From assembly GCF_000875895.1 (NCBI RefSeq), contig NZ_JXCF01000003.1, positions 284,301 to 348,300 of the forward strand: DNA of 64,000 bases. Reading direction: 5' to 3'. The translations under genes were made by a program, and so were the position numbers. The notes under the pieces are model-generated. The model did no database searches, was not told the origin of the DNA, and was given only the letters and a program-made list of their open reading frames with translations. This document shows positions 10,004-19,651 of this stretch, in pieces. How positions within the stretch are numbered: position 1 is the first letter of the stretch; the number at the start of each line of letters is the position of its first letter. This stretch comes from Staphylococcus gallinarum (GTDB taxonomy: Bacteria; Bacillota; Bacilli; Staphylococcales; Staphylococcaceae).

Positions 10004-10085
10004 CGTATTGTTGGCTTACTTTCTTAGAGGACAGATTCAGCCTATGGTCTTCAGTTTGTCCTGTTCCCTCGGGAGTCCGCCAAAA
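10004..10085 (-). repeat. Dispersed intergenic palindromic repeat, copy A
   Basis: About 82 bp. Its reverse complement closely matches copies at 59579 and 59792: shared blocks are TTGGCG, GGACAA.CTGAAGAC, AGGCTGAA and GCCAACAATACG. TTGGC/GCCAA ends are inverted, and inner blocks can form further hairpins. Confidence 0.85.
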
Positions 10086-10472
10086 CACTGTCACAAAAAC
10101 TATAAAGGATAATCTAGAGAAATACTCTATAAAAAGCAGTATACAAAGATGCTAACCCCTTTAATTGTAAACTATATAAAAAGACTCGATTAGACTACAC
10201 GTATTCTGTATTGTACAGGAAATAGGTTGTCTAATTTTTTGAATTCGCTTAACAGTGTGGAGTTACTGTATTCACTTGCTAAAGATAGTGACAATTATTA
10301 TCTACTCTTGCAACAACTAATGTATAAATAAACCTAGCCACTTAATTTAAATATAATCAAATGAAAATAATAAATTAATATGTTTAGCTCTATAAATTAT
10401 TTTAACAAATAAGTAAAATTTTCGATTGCTATTGAATTTAACTAGGAACGTGGTAAAATTTTTATATATACA

Positions 10473-10493
10473 GTGATAATGATTATCATAACC
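10473..10493 (+). promoter_or_regulatory. Fur box upstream of sstABCD
   Basis: TGATAATGATTATCATAAC closely matches the 19-bp Fur consensus GATAATGATTATCATTATC. It lies about 50 bp before sstA, so iron-replete repression by Fur is expected for the whole operon. Confidence 0.88.
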
Positions 10494-10540
10494 AATAAGA
10501 ATTGGGAGCAATTAAATAGAAGGGATTTAGGGAAGGCATT

Positions 10541-11509
10541 ATGAAATTTTTACTTAAAGGTACAGTGTTGTTTACTGTTTTAGTTATTTTAACCATCCTT
10601 TCTTTGTTTATAGGTGTCAGCAAAGTTTCGATAACTGATATTTTTCATTTAACAAATGAGCAAAAGAATATCATTGTTTCAAGTAGAATACCTAGGACAG
10701 TGAGTATTTTAATATCTGGAAGTACGTTAGCGCTTGCAGGTTTAATTATGCAACAAATGATGCAAAATAAATTTGTTTCTCCTACAACTGCAGGAACAAT
10801 GGAGTGGGCGAAGTTAGGAATTTTGATATCATTGATTTTTTTCCCGCAAGAGAATATTTTAATTAAATTATCTTTTGCTGTCGTACTTAGTATTTTAGGT
10901 ACTTTTATGTTTGTTAAATTAGTTCAATTTATACAATTTAAGGATGTCATTTTTATTCCGTTGTTAGGTATTATGCTCGGTGGTATAGTATCAAGTTTTT
11001 CAACTTTTATTGCGCTTAGAACAAATGCTGTTCAAAGTATTGGCAACTGGTTAAACGGCAATTTTGCAATTATAACAACAGGAAGGTATGAAATATTATA
11101 CTTAAGCATTCCGCTACTGTTACTTACATATATCTTTGCAAATCATTTTACAATTGCAGGCATGGGGAAGGATTTTAGTAATAATTTAGGTGTGAATTAT
11201 GAAAAAATAATCAACATCGGTTTATTTATTACTGCGACTATTACTGCATTAGTTGTTGTGACGGTTGGTACATTACCATTTTTGGGACTTATCGTTCCTA
11301 ATATCGTTTCTATCTTTAGAGGGGATCATTTGAAAAATGCACTTCCACATACAGCAATGTTAGGAGCAATATTTGTGATGTTTTCAGATATTATTGGCAG
11401 AATTGTCGTCTATCCGTATGAAATCAATATTGGTTTAACGATTGGTGTATTCGGCACTGTTATATTCTTAATCTTGCTAATGAAAGGAAGACACCAACAT
11501 GCAAATTAG
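10541..11509 (+). CDS. sstA: Iron-siderophore ABC transporter permease SstA
   Basis: 322-residue FecCD/BtuC-type permease with about nine to ten membrane segments. It pairs with SstB to form the membrane channel for catechol-type iron complexes. The coupling region GTLPFLGLIVPNIVSIFRGD, which contacts the ATPase, is visible around residue 245. It begins the sstABCD operon directly behind the Fur box. The ATG follows GGGAAGG. The last 11 bp overlap sstB. Confidence 0.94.
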   Translation: MKFLLKGTVLFTVLVILTILSLFIGVSKVSITDIFHLTNEQKNIIVSSRIPRTVSILISGSTLALAGLIMQQMMQNKFVSPTTAGTMEWAKLGILISLIFFPQENILIKLSFAVVLSILGTFMFVKLVQFIQFKDVIFIPLLGIMLGGIVSSFSTFIALRTNAVQSIGNWLNGNFAIITTGRYEILYLSIPLLLLTYIFANHFTIAGMGKDFSNNLGVNYEKIINIGLFITATITALVVVTVGTLPFLGLIVPNIVSIFRGDHLKNALPHTAMLGAIFVMFSDIIGRIVVYPYEINIGLTIGVFGTVIFLILLMKGRHQHAN

Positions 11510-12458
11510 TGCAAAGAATAAATTATTGATACTTATTGCTTTAACTGTGATTGTGGGCGTCATTTATTCAATCGTAGGCATTGATTTTGAAATTTTTCAA
11601 TATCAATTCTCAAGTAGATTAAGGAAGTTAATCTTGATGATACTTGTCGGTGGAGCAATTGCTGCTTCAGTAGTCATCTTTCAAGCCATTACGACCAATC
11701 GGTTGTTAACACCCTCGATTATGGGGTTAGATGCGGTTTATATGTTTGTTAAGGTGCTGTTAGTTTTTGCTTTTGGTGTGCAATCTGTATTAGTTACGAA
11801 TCTGTATCTCAATTTTATAATTACTTTGGTCGTCATGGTGGTATTTTCGTTACTACTTTTCCAAGGTATATTTAAAATTGGAGACGTTTCAGTTTATTTT
11901 ATATTATTAGTAGGTGTGATTTTAGGGACATTTTTCAAAAGTATCACAGGATTTCTTGAATTAATTATTAATCCAGAGGACTATTTAGCGGTTCAAAGTG
12001 CGATGTTTGCTAATTTTGACGCATCAAATAGTAAGCTTGTCACCCTTTGTGGCATTATACTTATTGTCTTAATTATTGTCACTGTACTATTAATTCCATA
12101 TCTAGACGTATTGTTATTAGGTAGAGATCAAGCCATTAATCTTGGTGTATCTTATAAAACATTAACACGATTACTGTTAATCCTTGTTGCTATTCTTGTA
12201 TCAATTTCAACAGCACTTGTAGGACCAATTACATTTCTTGGTTTGTTAACAGTCAACTTAGCACATGAAATGATGAGAACGTATGAACATAAATATATTT
12301 TACCGGCAACAATCTGTATTAGTTGGTTGAGTTTATTTATTGCGCAAGCAGTAGTCGAAAATCTCTTTGAAGCGACAACACAAGTAAGTATTATTATCGA
12401 TTTAATTGGTGGTAGTTACTTTATTTACTTATTAATTAAAAGGAGGAATGCAAATTGA
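11499..12458 (+). CDS. sstB: Iron-siderophore ABC transporter permease SstB
   Basis: 319-residue FecCD-family permease, partner of SstA. The ATPase-coupling segment GPITFLGLLTVNLAHEMMRT is visible around residue 245, equivalent to that of SstA. The binding site AAAGGAAGA lies inside the end of sstA, and the gene overlaps both neighbours (11 bp with sstA, 4 bp with sstC), indicating tight translational coupling. Confidence 0.94.
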   Translation: MQISAKNKLLILIALTVIVGVIYSIVGIDFEIFQYQFSSRLRKLILMILVGGAIAASVVIFQAITTNRLLTPSIMGLDAVYMFVKVLLVFAFGVQSVLVTNLYLNFIITLVVMVVFSLLLFQGIFKIGDVSVYFILLVGVILGTFFKSITGFLELIINPEDYLAVQSAMFANFDASNSKLVTLCGIILIVLIIVTVLLIPYLDVLLLGRDQAINLGVSYKTLTRLLLILVAILVSISTALVGPITFLGLLTVNLAHEMMRTYEHKYILPATICISWLSLFIAQAVVENLFEATTQVSIIIDLIGGSYFIYLLIKRRNAN

Positions 12459-13255
12459 TACGTGTGTCAGGACTTAATAAAACAATTCAAGATAAGCCTA
12501 TTTTAAAGAATATCAATGTTGATATCCAAAAAGGGAAGCTCACATCGATGATTGGACCAAATGGTGCTGGTAAGAGTACTTTATTAGGTGCGATTACACG
12601 ATTGATGGACTTTGAAGAAGGACAGATAGAGATTGAAGGGCGTTCGATTAATGATTTTAAAAGTAATGAACTTGCCAAGAAACTATCTATTTTAAAGCAA
12701 AGTAATCATACAGAGTTGAATATTACTGTTGAACAGTTAGTTAACTTTGGTAGATTTCCGCATTGTAAGGGCCACTTGAAAAAGGAAGATAAGGATCAAG
12801 TTGAATATGCATTAGAATTACTTCAATTACAGGAAATTAGACATCGTTATCTTAAGACACTTTCAGGTGGACAACGACAACGTGCATATGTCGCAATGAC
12901 AATTGCACAAGATACAGATTATATCTTGTTGGATGAACCATTAAACAACCTCGATATGAAGCACTCTGTTCAAATCATGCAAACGTTACGTCAACTTGCT
13001 AAAAAGTTGAATAAGACCATTGTCATTGTGATACATGATATTAATTTTGCATCTTGTTACTCAGATGACATTATCGCGTTAAAACATGGTGAATTAGTGA
13101 AAGCGAGTGATAAGGACGAAGTCATTCAAACGGATGTGTTACGACAACTTTATGATATGGATGTGAAAATCGAAGAAATACGTGGACAACGGATCTGTGT
13201 TTACTTCGATGAGTCTACAGAGGAAGAAGCACTGTCTTTAGTAGAATCCATTTAA
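12455..13255 (+). CDS. sstC: Iron-siderophore ABC transporter ATPase SstC
   Basis: 266-residue ABC ATPase that powers the SstAB permease. Walker A GPNGAGKST is at residues 34-42, the ABC signature LSGGQRQR near 135, Walker B YILLDEP near 155 and the H-loop in IVIVIHD. The start is TTG at 12455, eight bases after a perfect AGGAGG, overlapping the sstB stop by 4 bp (TTGA). Confidence 0.96.
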   Translation: MIRVSGLNKTIQDKPILKNINVDIQKGKLTSMIGPNGAGKSTLLGAITRLMDFEEGQIEIEGRSINDFKSNELAKKLSILKQSNHTELNITVEQLVNFGRFPHCKGHLKKEDKDQVEYALELLQLQEIRHRYLKTLSGGQRQRAYVAMTIAQDTDYILLDEPLNNLDMKHSVQIMQTLRQLAKKLNKTIVIVIHDINFASCYSDDIIALKHGELVKASDKDEVIQTDVLRQLYDMDVKIEEIRGQRICVYFDESTEEEALSLVESI

Positions 13256-13365
13256 ATCTAAGATGTCTTTGTCCTAAACATTGAAGGGAGTGATGCAAAC
13301 GTAGCGTTACTTTTAAAACGTGGGATAGATTGGGTATTAAACAAAAATTGGAGGAATGAAACACC

Positions 13366-14406
13366 ATGAAAAAATATGCTTTAGTCTTAGTTATAGGTTT
13401 AATGTTTTTATTAGCAGCATGTGGTAATAGTGGGTCTGGATCTGATGATAAAAAATCAGAAAGCAAGGACACTAAAGATACAGTGAAAATTGAAAATAAT
13501 TATAAAGCAAGTGGCGAAAAACGAGATGGTAGCGATGCTAAAACGGTAAAAGAAACTGTAGAAGTACCGAAGAATCCTAAAAAGGCTGTAGTTTTTGACT
13601 ATGGAACTTTAGACACAATGAAAGAACTTGGCTTAGCAGACAAAGTTAAAGCTGTGCCTAAAGGTGAAGGTGGTAAATCATTACCAGATTTCTTAAGTGA
13701 TTTTAAAGATGAAAAATACTTAAATACTGGTAGTCTGAAAGAAGTTAATTATGATAAAGTAGCTGCTGCTAAACCTGACGTTATATACATATCTGGTCGT
13801 ACGGCTAATCAGAAAAACTTAGATGAATTTAAGAAAGCAGCACCAGATGCAAAAGTGGTTTATGTAGGTGTAGATAACAAAAATGAAGTTAATTCATTAA
13901 AAGAAAATGCTGAAAAACTTGGTAAAATTTACGATAAAGAAAGCGAAGTTAAATCTTTAAATAAAAAATTAGATGATAAAATCGCTGAAGTAAAAGATAA
14001 AACGAAAGACATGAAAGACGAAAAAGCAATGTTCTTACTAGTTAATGAAGGTGAATTATCTACTTATGGTGCTGGTGATCGTTTTGGTTCATTAATCTTC
14101 AATACAATGGGCTTCACTGCTGCTGATGATAATATTAAAGGAAGTACACACGGACAAAACGTAACAAATGAATATATTGCTGAGAAAAATCCAGCAATTA
14201 TCTTTGCAATGGACCGCGGACAAGCAATCGGTGGTAAATCAACAGCGAAACAAGCTTTAGGCAATGATGTAATTAAAAATGTAGATGCAGTAAAACATAA
14301 TAAAGTCTATGAACTAGATCCTAAATTATGGTACTTTGCAAGTGGTTCTACTACAACTGCCATTAAACAAATGGATGAAGTTGAAAAAGCATTAGACAAA
14401 AAATAA
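13366..14406 (+). CDS. sstD: Siderophore-binding lipoprotein SstD
   Basis: 346 residues. A lipoprotein signal peptide ends in LLAAC (Cys19 would be lipidated by Lgt, encoded at 44294), followed by a Ser/Gly/Lys/Asp-rich linker and a helical-backbone periplasmic-binding-protein fold of the FepB/FhuD type (residues about 65-345). It captures catechol or catecholamine iron complexes at the cell surface and delivers them to SstAB. GGAGGAATG precedes the ATG. The gene is 110 bp after sstC and closes the operon. Confidence 0.95.
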   Translation: MKKYALVLVIGLMFLLAACGNSGSGSDDKKSESKDTKDTVKIENNYKASGEKRDGSDAKTVKETVEVPKNPKKAVVFDYGTLDTMKELGLADKVKAVPKGEGGKSLPDFLSDFKDEKYLNTGSLKEVNYDKVAAAKPDVIYISGRTANQKNLDEFKKAAPDAKVVYVGVDNKNEVNSLKENAEKLGKIYDKESEVKSLNKKLDDKIAEVKDKTKDMKDEKAMFLLVNEGELSTYGAGDRFGSLIFNTMGFTAADDNIKGSTHGQNVTNEYIAEKNPAIIFAMDRGQAIGGKSTAKQALGNDVIKNVDAVKHNKVYELDPKLWYFASGSTTTAIKQMDEVEKALDKK

Positions 14407-14571
14407 TTAACATCTAGAGTGGGGAAATGTTAGTTAAAATGATGTAAATGCATTGTCTAGATATGAAATTCGTACTGTTAATAAAGTAACTGAATTTATT
14501 CTATACGTATCGAATTTGATTGTAGATAATCATAAGACCTAAAAGGTTGGGATTTAGATCCTAGAATGAAA

Positions 14572-14650
14572 GAGTCTGGAACATTAGTTTTCAGACTAAA
14601 ATGAAATCGATAATTTTTACTGTGAAAATGTAAAAATTATCGATTTTTCT
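14572..14650 (+). repeat. IS-end hairpin repeat, copy 1
   Basis: Hairpin AAATCGATAATTTTTAC / GTAAAAATTATCGATTT preceded by TTTCAGACTAAAA. A near-identical block stands alone at 20849-20930. Here it abuts the 3' end of the decayed transposase, so it is probably the terminal sequence of that IS. Confidence 0.7.
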
Positions 14651-15165
14651 ATTATTATCAAATTGATTATCACTTAGTGTTATTATTTTACTTATATTGA
14701 TAGCTAATAATGCTAATCCGAGTTCATGTTTTATCCTTGTTATTTCTCGAAGTGACATGCGAGTAAATCCACAAATAGCCTTTAATAATACAAAAACAGC
14801 TTCTATCTCAATTTTATTTTGATTGTAGAATCTTTGTATTTCTGGTTCTAAAAGCTGTTGATTTATTTTAGTTTTGAAAGATTCCCAATTATAATTCCTC
14901 AAAACTTTTTTATTAGTCTCCGAATTATGTTTGCTATATCGGTTGGGGTGTGGACACCCTGAACAATCATCACATTCGTCTAATTTGAAACCTCTTTTAA
15001 AATCATAGTCATTATTTTTGTAGTAATTACATATAAGAACTTCGTATTGTTTGCGAGACACTTGAGTGAGTAGGGTGAGTGTCGACATCAAGGATTGAGC
15101 CATCCCCCTAGGTAAGCGAGCAATAACAATACTGAGTATCGATAACAATAACAAGCCCATCAAAA
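14591..15165 (-). pseudogene. Decayed IS1182-family transposase (C-terminal remnant)
   Basis: The longest open frame gives 190 residues. Its second half matches the IS1182-type transposase C-terminus: a zinc-knuckle-like CDDCSGC segment followed by EIEAVFVLLKAICGFTRMSLREI and a HELGLALLAINISKI ending. The upstream part lies in another frame: around 15050-15110 the third minus frame reads ILDVDTHPTHSSVSQTIR, a transposase-like segment, showing at least one frameshift. The N-terminal two thirds are missing. No function is expected. The N-terminal residues of the 190-residue frame are out-of-frame noise. Confidence 0.8.
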
Positions 15166-15454
15166 ATCTTTACTGGGTTTAATGCTAGGTATTTATGTTC
15201 TAGATTCGTTACTGTACTTTGTATTATTGATAAGATCATTTGAATCTAGACATGAGAATGACAATGTTTATTTAGGTATTTTGCAACAAACATACGTAAA
15301 TATAGTGTCTTTTAAATAACCTGGGATTAAAGTAGAATTGTGTTATTTTAGAAATGGAAAGGGTAAATGGTTTATAAACACTAAATTAAGGTGACGTTTC
15401 TAGCTTTAATGTTAAAAGGAAACTGAGTAATTACATTAGAACAGAGGTGCAATG

Positions 15455-15781
15455 ATGATATTAGATAAAGTGAATCCTAATGATTTATATCCAACAGAAG
15501 AGCAAGGTCCTACTGTATTAGGGACGATTGAGTATAATATGCATGGTACTTCAGAATTCGAAGGTGCCTTTATTGCGACAAATGAGCGATTGATTTTAAA
15601 TGTAGATATGAATGGTGAATTTTATTATAGAAGTATTGCTTATAATGAAATTGAACAGATTGAAGCACACGACGATAGTATTCAATTTGTCTTTAATGTG
15701 GGACCAATGCCAATAAAAGAACTACAAAAGGGTGATATCCAAACTTTTGTGGATTATGTTAAGTCACAAATGCCTTCATAA
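15455..15781 (+). CDS. PH-like domain protein of unknown function
   Basis: 108 residues, no signal peptide or membrane segment. The pattern ATNERLILNVDMNGEFYYRSI followed by a short strand and a C-terminal helix (IQTFVDYVKSQM) resembles the small bacterial PH-like proteins (YvbH/YozO type). Function unknown. GAGGTG precedes two adjacent ATGs; the second (15455) has the better spacing. It stands alone, followed by a strong terminator and facing the murB unit convergently. Confidence 0.75.
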   Translation: MILDKVNPNDLYPTEEQGPTVLGTIEYNMHGTSEFEGAFIATNERLILNVDMNGEFYYRSIAYNEIEQIEAHDDSIQFVFNVGPMPIKELQKGDIQTFVDYVKSQMPS

Positions 15782-15813
15782 ATAATTAAGAAGAATGAAA
15801 TATTCATATTAAG

Positions 15814-15854
15814 AAACCAGACCTTTCCGGGATTTGAAAAGGTCTGGTTTTTAT
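15814..15854 (+). terminator. Terminator between convergent units
   Basis: Stem AAACCAGACCTTTCC / GAAAAGGTCTGGTTT (15814-15828, 15836-15850) with T-rich tail on the plus strand. Confidence 0.88.
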
Positions 15855-15860
15855 TATGCA

Positions 15861-16175
15861 TTAAATAGCAAAGTAAAGATGATAGTGATATTTACAACGA
15901 TTGTTAAAATGCGCATTACATTCTGGACAAGCCTCAATCATCATATATTCGTTAATTGTCATTTCGTGTTTACAAACACCACACAAAATTGCACGTTGAT
16001 TAAATTCGTCTGATTCCCATCGCTTTATAGGATGTGATTCGCTTTCGTTATGGCATTTATAGCATGGATAGTATTTATCGCAACATTTAAATTTAATTGA
16101 AATAATGTCTAAAGGCGTTTGATAATGTGTGCATCTGCCTTCGCTATCTACCGTTGGACCATAAATATTAACCAT
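15861..16175 (-). CDS. CHY-type zinc finger protein
   Basis: 104 residues, rich in Cys and His in the CHY zinc-finger pattern: CTHYQTPLDIISIKFKCC, YYPCYKCHNE, then CGVCKHEM and CPECNAHFNNRCKYHYHLYF. These bind two or three zinc ions. The cellular role of stand-alone bacterial CHY proteins is not established. GGAGACAG precedes the ATG. It lies 16 bp downstream of murB in the same direction and is probably co-transcribed. Confidence 0.88.
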   Translation of the reverse strand: MVNIYGPTVDSEGRCTHYQTPLDIISIKFKCCDKYYPCYKCHNESESHPIKRWESDEFNQRAILCGVCKHEMTINEYMMIEACPECNAHFNNRCKYHYHLYFAI

Positions 16176-16191
16176 TGTATCTGTCTCCTAA

Positions 16192-17112
16192 CTAGTCTTG
16201 CGGATGCTCTCCGATAATTCGTACTTCTGGATGTAACTCCACATCGAATTTTTCTTTAACGACCTTTTGTACATAATGTATTAAATCTTCGTAGTCTGTG
16301 GCGGTACCTTTATCAACATTAACCATAAAGCCAGCATGCTTTGTTGAAACCTCAACTCCACCAATGCGATGACCTTGTAAGTCTGAATCTTGTATTAGTT
16401 TTCCTGCAAAGTGTCCAGGTGGGCGTTGGAATACACTACCACATGAAGGATATTCTAATGGTTGTTTTGTTTCTCGGCGTTCAGTTAAATCATCCATCTT
16501 CGATTGAATGTCTTCTTTATGACCCGGTTCAAGTGTAAAAGCAGCTTCCAAAACTACAAGGTGTTGTTTCTGAACAATACTATTTCGATAATCTAATTCT
16601 AATTCATGCTTAGTTAAGGTGATTAATTCTCCCTTTTCGTTTACACAAAGAGCATAATCAATACAATCCTTTACTTCGCCTCCATAGGCGCCCGCATTCA
16701 TAAATACAGCACCACCAATAGAACCCGGAATGCCACATGCAAACTCTAAACCAGTTAAACTATAATCCCTTGCAGTGCGTGAAACATCAATGATTGCAGC
16801 ACCACTTCCAGAAATAATAGCATCATCTGAAACTTCAATATAATCGAGTGAAAGTAAGCTGATAACAATCCCTCTTATGCCGCCTTCACGAATAATAATA
16901 TTTGATCCATTACCTAAATAAGTAACAGGAATATCATTGGAATAAGCAAAGTGCACAATCGCTTGCACTTGTTGATGTGTGGTTGGTGATAAGTAGTAAT
17001 CTGCTTGACCACCAGTTTCTGTATATGTATAGCGCTTTAAAGGTTCATCAATCTTTATTATATCTTTAGGTACAATTGCTTCTAATTCCTTTAAGATGTC
17101 ATCTTTATGCAA
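16192..17112 (-). CDS. murB: UDP-N-acetylenolpyruvoylglucosamine reductase
   Basis: 306 residues, cytoplasmic FAD enzyme making UDP-MurNAc, the second committed step of peptidoglycan precursor synthesis. FAD-binding PCMH-type segments [15 protein letters not shown] and [20 protein letters not shown] are present, with the catalytic serine region [11 protein letters not shown] and the C-terminal Glu in [10 protein letters not shown]. The start appears to be TTG at 17112, with AAAGGACG 11 bases upstream; no closer ATG fits. Essential gene in staphylococci. Confidence 0.96.
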   Translation of the reverse strand: MHKDDILKELEAIVPKDIIKIDEPLKRYTYTETGGQADYYLSPTTHQQVQAIVHFAYSNDIPVTYLGNGSNIIIREGGIRGIVISLLSLDYIEVSDDAIISGSGAAIIDVSRTARDYSLTGLEFACGIPGSIGGAVFMNAGAYGGEVKDCIDYALCVNEKGELITLTKHELELDYRNSIVQKQHLVVLEAAFTLEPGHKEDIQSKMDDLTERRETKQPLEYPSCGSVFQRPPGHFAGKLIQDSDLQGHRIGGVEVSTKHAGFMVNVDKGTATDYEDLIHYVQKVVKEKFDVELHPEVRIIGEHPQD

Positions 17113-17276
17113 TGTATTGTACGTCCTTTCCTAGTGAATTCATTTATACATTATAGCAATATTTGTGGGTATTTGCTAAATAGTATGCTAGTTAATCACA
17201 AAACTTATACATCTATTAAAATTTGAGTTGATTATACCATGTCTGTATGAAAAGTGAACGTAAAAACCGATTCAAA

Positions 17277-17801
17277 TTAATCTGTATGTATTTGCTTTAA
17301 TAATTTAGAGAATAACTGTTGCTTTTGATTCTCATATGCACGAATTGTAGGTGCATGTTGAGCAATATTTTGTTTAGCATTTCCAAAAGTTTGCGCTGCT
17401 GATGGATTATTTTCTAAATACTTTGTACTTAATAAGTAATCATTATATAGCGTAGAATCCTTTTGGATAATATGTAGACGGGCGATTTGCTTTAAATCAA
17501 TAAGGTTATTAAATTGAGCCATGACCACTTTCTTTTTATATGGATGATGTAAACGATAGAAGCCAGCATAATTCAGTCGTTTTTCATCTAAAGATGTTAT
17601 GTCATGTAAATTATCTACTCCTACAAGAATGTCTAAGATAGGTTCGGTAGGATAATTAAAATGTTTCGTACCACCAATATGGTGCGTTGATTTTACGGGC
17701 GTATCTAAAAGGTTAAATAAAGTTGTACTAAGCGTTTCATACTGCTGTGCAAAATCAATGTTTTTATCCTCAATGATAAAATTTTGTACTTGAGAATACA
17801 T
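17277..17801 (-). CDS. GrpB-like nucleotidyltransferase-fold protein (UPF0157)
   Basis: 174 residues. HHIGGTKHFNYPTEPILDILVGV resembles the GrpB/UPF0157 signature (HxGSTxxxG...KPxxDI) of the nucleotidyltransferase superfamily, although the canonical GST reads GGT here and the loop is changed. Function unknown. The ATG at 17801 follows AAAAGGAGCG; an in-frame upstream extension of 27 codons has no binding site. It faces away from the EMYY lipoprotein gene. Confidence 0.75.
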   Translation of the reverse strand: MYSQVQNFIIEDKNIDFAQQYETLSTTLFNLLDTPVKSTHHIGGTKHFNYPTEPILDILVGVDNLHDITSLDEKRLNYAGFYRLHHPYKKKVVMAQFNNLIDLKQIARLHIIQKDSTLYNDYLLSTKYLENNPSAAQTFGNAKQNIAQHAPTIRAYENQKQQLFSKLLKQIHTD

Positions 17802-17927
17802 TAAGTTGAGCGCTCCTTTTATTCTGATTTTATTCTTGTTAAACTGTAAATTCTGAAATAATATATCACATATCATTTTCAAGTTAAATAAGTTTCTGTA
17901 TAATACGGAATAATAAGGAGTGCAGAA

Positions 17928-18815
17928 ATGAAAAGAATACTTTGCATCGTTTTATTACTTAGTATATCAATCATATTGACGTCATGTAGTCATAAATGGT
18001 CTTCTGAATTTAGAGATTTTAACAAATCATTGAATGATGTTAAAAATAAAGGGAAGAATGTAGAAGAAGCAATGGACAGTATCCAACTTAAACGTTTGGA
18101 TGATTTAAGTAAAACAGACACCACTGATAAGAATAAGCAAGAGTTTAATGATTTACAAAATAAAATAAATAGTAAGGTTATTCCTAAAATGGATGCATAT
18201 GAAAAGGCAGCGAAACATTTACCTGCTAAATCTGCTGAAACCAAAGCGCTTAAATCTGAATACCTAGAGGTTGTTCAAGATAAGAAAAAAGCACTAAATC
18301 AAACAAAAAAGTTTGTCGATTTATATAATCAATCTATAAAGGCTAATGAAGACATATTAGATTATACGAAATTATTTGAGAAGAATCGTTCGCAGGTTGA
18401 GGCAAATATGAAAAAAGCTAAAAAAGCTGGCGCAACATCAGATGTGAAATATTTTGAGGAAAAATTAGAAGAAAATAATAAAGCATTAAAATCAACTGTA
18501 GATGATGGTTTTGATTCTTCGGATCCTCAAAAGGTAAAAAAATTAATTAACGATGATATTATGCCGCTGATTACTAAGGAAATTAGAGATTTAAATAAAA
18601 CAGAAATCACTAGTGGTTACGTCAATGATGCGCGTAAAAATGCAATAGAAATGTACTATAGTTTACAAAATTATTATGAAACAAGAGAAGAAACGATAGA
18701 AATAAGTGAAAAAATAGAGAAAATGGATATCGATGCATTACCTAAAGAGGGGAAAGACCTAGAACGTTATGATAAAGCGTTTAACAAGAAGTATAAAAAA
18801 ATTAAAGATAGTTAA
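17928..18815 (+). CDS. EMYY-motif lipoprotein
   Basis: 295 residues. A lipoprotein signal ends ILTSC (Cys20), followed by an almost entirely helical, Lys/Asp/Glu-rich coiled-coil-like domain. The segment IEMYYSLQNYYETRE near residue 245 is the motif that names the staphylococcal EMYY lipoprotein family. It should sit on the outer face of the membrane; function unknown. AAGGAG precedes the ATG. Related in general plan to YkyA-type lipoproteins. Confidence 0.85.
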   Translation: MKRILCIVLLLSISIILTSCSHKWSSEFRDFNKSLNDVKNKGKNVEEAMDSIQLKRLDDLSKTDTTDKNKQEFNDLQNKINSKVIPKMDAYEKAAKHLPAKSAETKALKSEYLEVVQDKKKALNQTKKFVDLYNQSIKANEDILDYTKLFEKNRSQVEANMKKAKKAGATSDVKYFEEKLEENNKALKSTVDDGFDSSDPQKVKKLINDDIMPLITKEIRDLNKTEITSGYVNDARKNAIEMYYSLQNYYETREETIEISEKIEKMDIDALPKEGKDLERYDKAFNKKYKKIKDS

Positions 18816-18973
18816 AACGAGATAATATTTTTGATTAGTTATAAGAATTTAAATAAACGGTTAACAACAAAAAGGTAATTGTGTATAATTGGAAACGATG
18901 ATATGTTAATATCGTGGCACTTTCACACAATTTGGAACTTATTGTGTGTTAAATATTTTTAGAGGTGAATAGA

Positions 18974-19294
18974 ATGGCTATAAAGCTGAGTTCGATTGAC
19001 CAGTTTGAACAAGTTATTGAAGAAAATAGTTATGTATTTGTACTGAAACATAGTGAAACTTGTCCTATTTCAGCAGATGCATTTGATCAATTTAACAAAT
19101 TTTTATATGAACGAGATATGGATGGATACTATTTAGTCGTTCAACAAGAACGTGAATTATCTAACTATATTGAAGAGAAGACAAATGTAAAGCACGAATC
19201 GCCACAAGCATTTTACTTTGTGAAGGGACAAGCGGTTTGGAATGCAGATCACGAAAATATCAATGTAAGTTCTTTAGCAAATGCTGAAGAATAA
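18974..19294 (+). CDS. ytxJ: Monothiol bacilliredoxin YtxJ (BrxC)
   Basis: 106 residues with a thioredoxin-like fold. The active-site motif TCPIS (Cys30) is that of YtxJ/BrxC, which acts in the bacillithiol redox system of Firmicutes to remove bacillithiol from modified proteins. The ATG at 18974 follows AGAGGTG; a GTG nine bases upstream overlaps that site. Single-gene unit with its own terminator. Confidence 0.9.
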   Translation: MAIKLSSIDQFEQVIEENSYVFVLKHSETCPISADAFDQFNKFLYERDMDGYYLVVQQERELSNYIEEKTNVKHESPQAFYFVKGQAVWNADHENINVSSLANAEE

Positions 19295-19313
19295 TAAACT
19301 TAAAAATTAGCAC

Positions 19314-19368
19314 AAGCGCTTGTAGTATGTTTCTAATATGGAAACCTATCACAAGCGCTTATTTTATC
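19314..19368 (+). terminator. Terminator of ytxJ
   Basis: Perfect 10-bp stem AAGCGCTTGT / ACAAGCGCTT (19314-19323, 19351-19360), continued inward by GTTTC/GAAAC, with a modest T-rich tail. The arms are also self-palindromic. Confidence 0.75.
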
Positions 19369-19410
19369 TTTTAATGTGAAAAAAATGATAATGACATGTA
19401 TAATGTAAAA

Positions 19411-19567
19411 ATGAATGGGAAATTATAGCTTGCGATATGATAGTGCGCCAAATTATAGCACTTAAATTTTGTAGCTATATCATTTCGTGAGTGGGAAGCG
19501 TGCCACATGTGTATAAAAACAGCATGTAGTGACGACATTAAGTCGTTTGTGACTCACTAACTATTTT
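19411..19567 (+). ncRNA. Candidate structured leader or small RNA upstream of glycerate kinase
   Basis: TATAAT at 19399-19404 could start a transcript near 19411. Downstream lie several hairpins: TTATAGCT with the later TAGCTATA, GTGC...GCAC, ACATG...CATGT, ACGAC-ATTAA-GTCGT, and a closing pair GTGAGT (19488-19493) with ACTCAC (19551-19556), then CTAACTATTTTT. The element ends about 85 bases before the glycerate kinase ATG, the layout of a cis-acting leader. It matches no riboswitch class I recognise. Confidence 0.45.
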
Positions 19568-19651
19568 TGAATTGTACTATGTATTGAAATAAATAATGCT
19601 TAAATTAGTATATAGTAATTGTTGTTAATATAAATATTTTGAGGTGACAAG

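Larger units (their letters stand above)
9855..10540. other. Intergenic region nrdF-sstA
   Basis: Contains the nrd terminator, one copy of the dispersed repeat (10004-10085) and the Fur box. The stretch 10090-10440 shows no ORF, repeat or structure I can name. Confidence 0.7.

Noticed and set aside
14591..15163. Intact 190-residue gene of unknown function
   Set aside because: C-terminal half is an IS1182-type transposase end and the N-terminus is out of frame, so it is a remnant.
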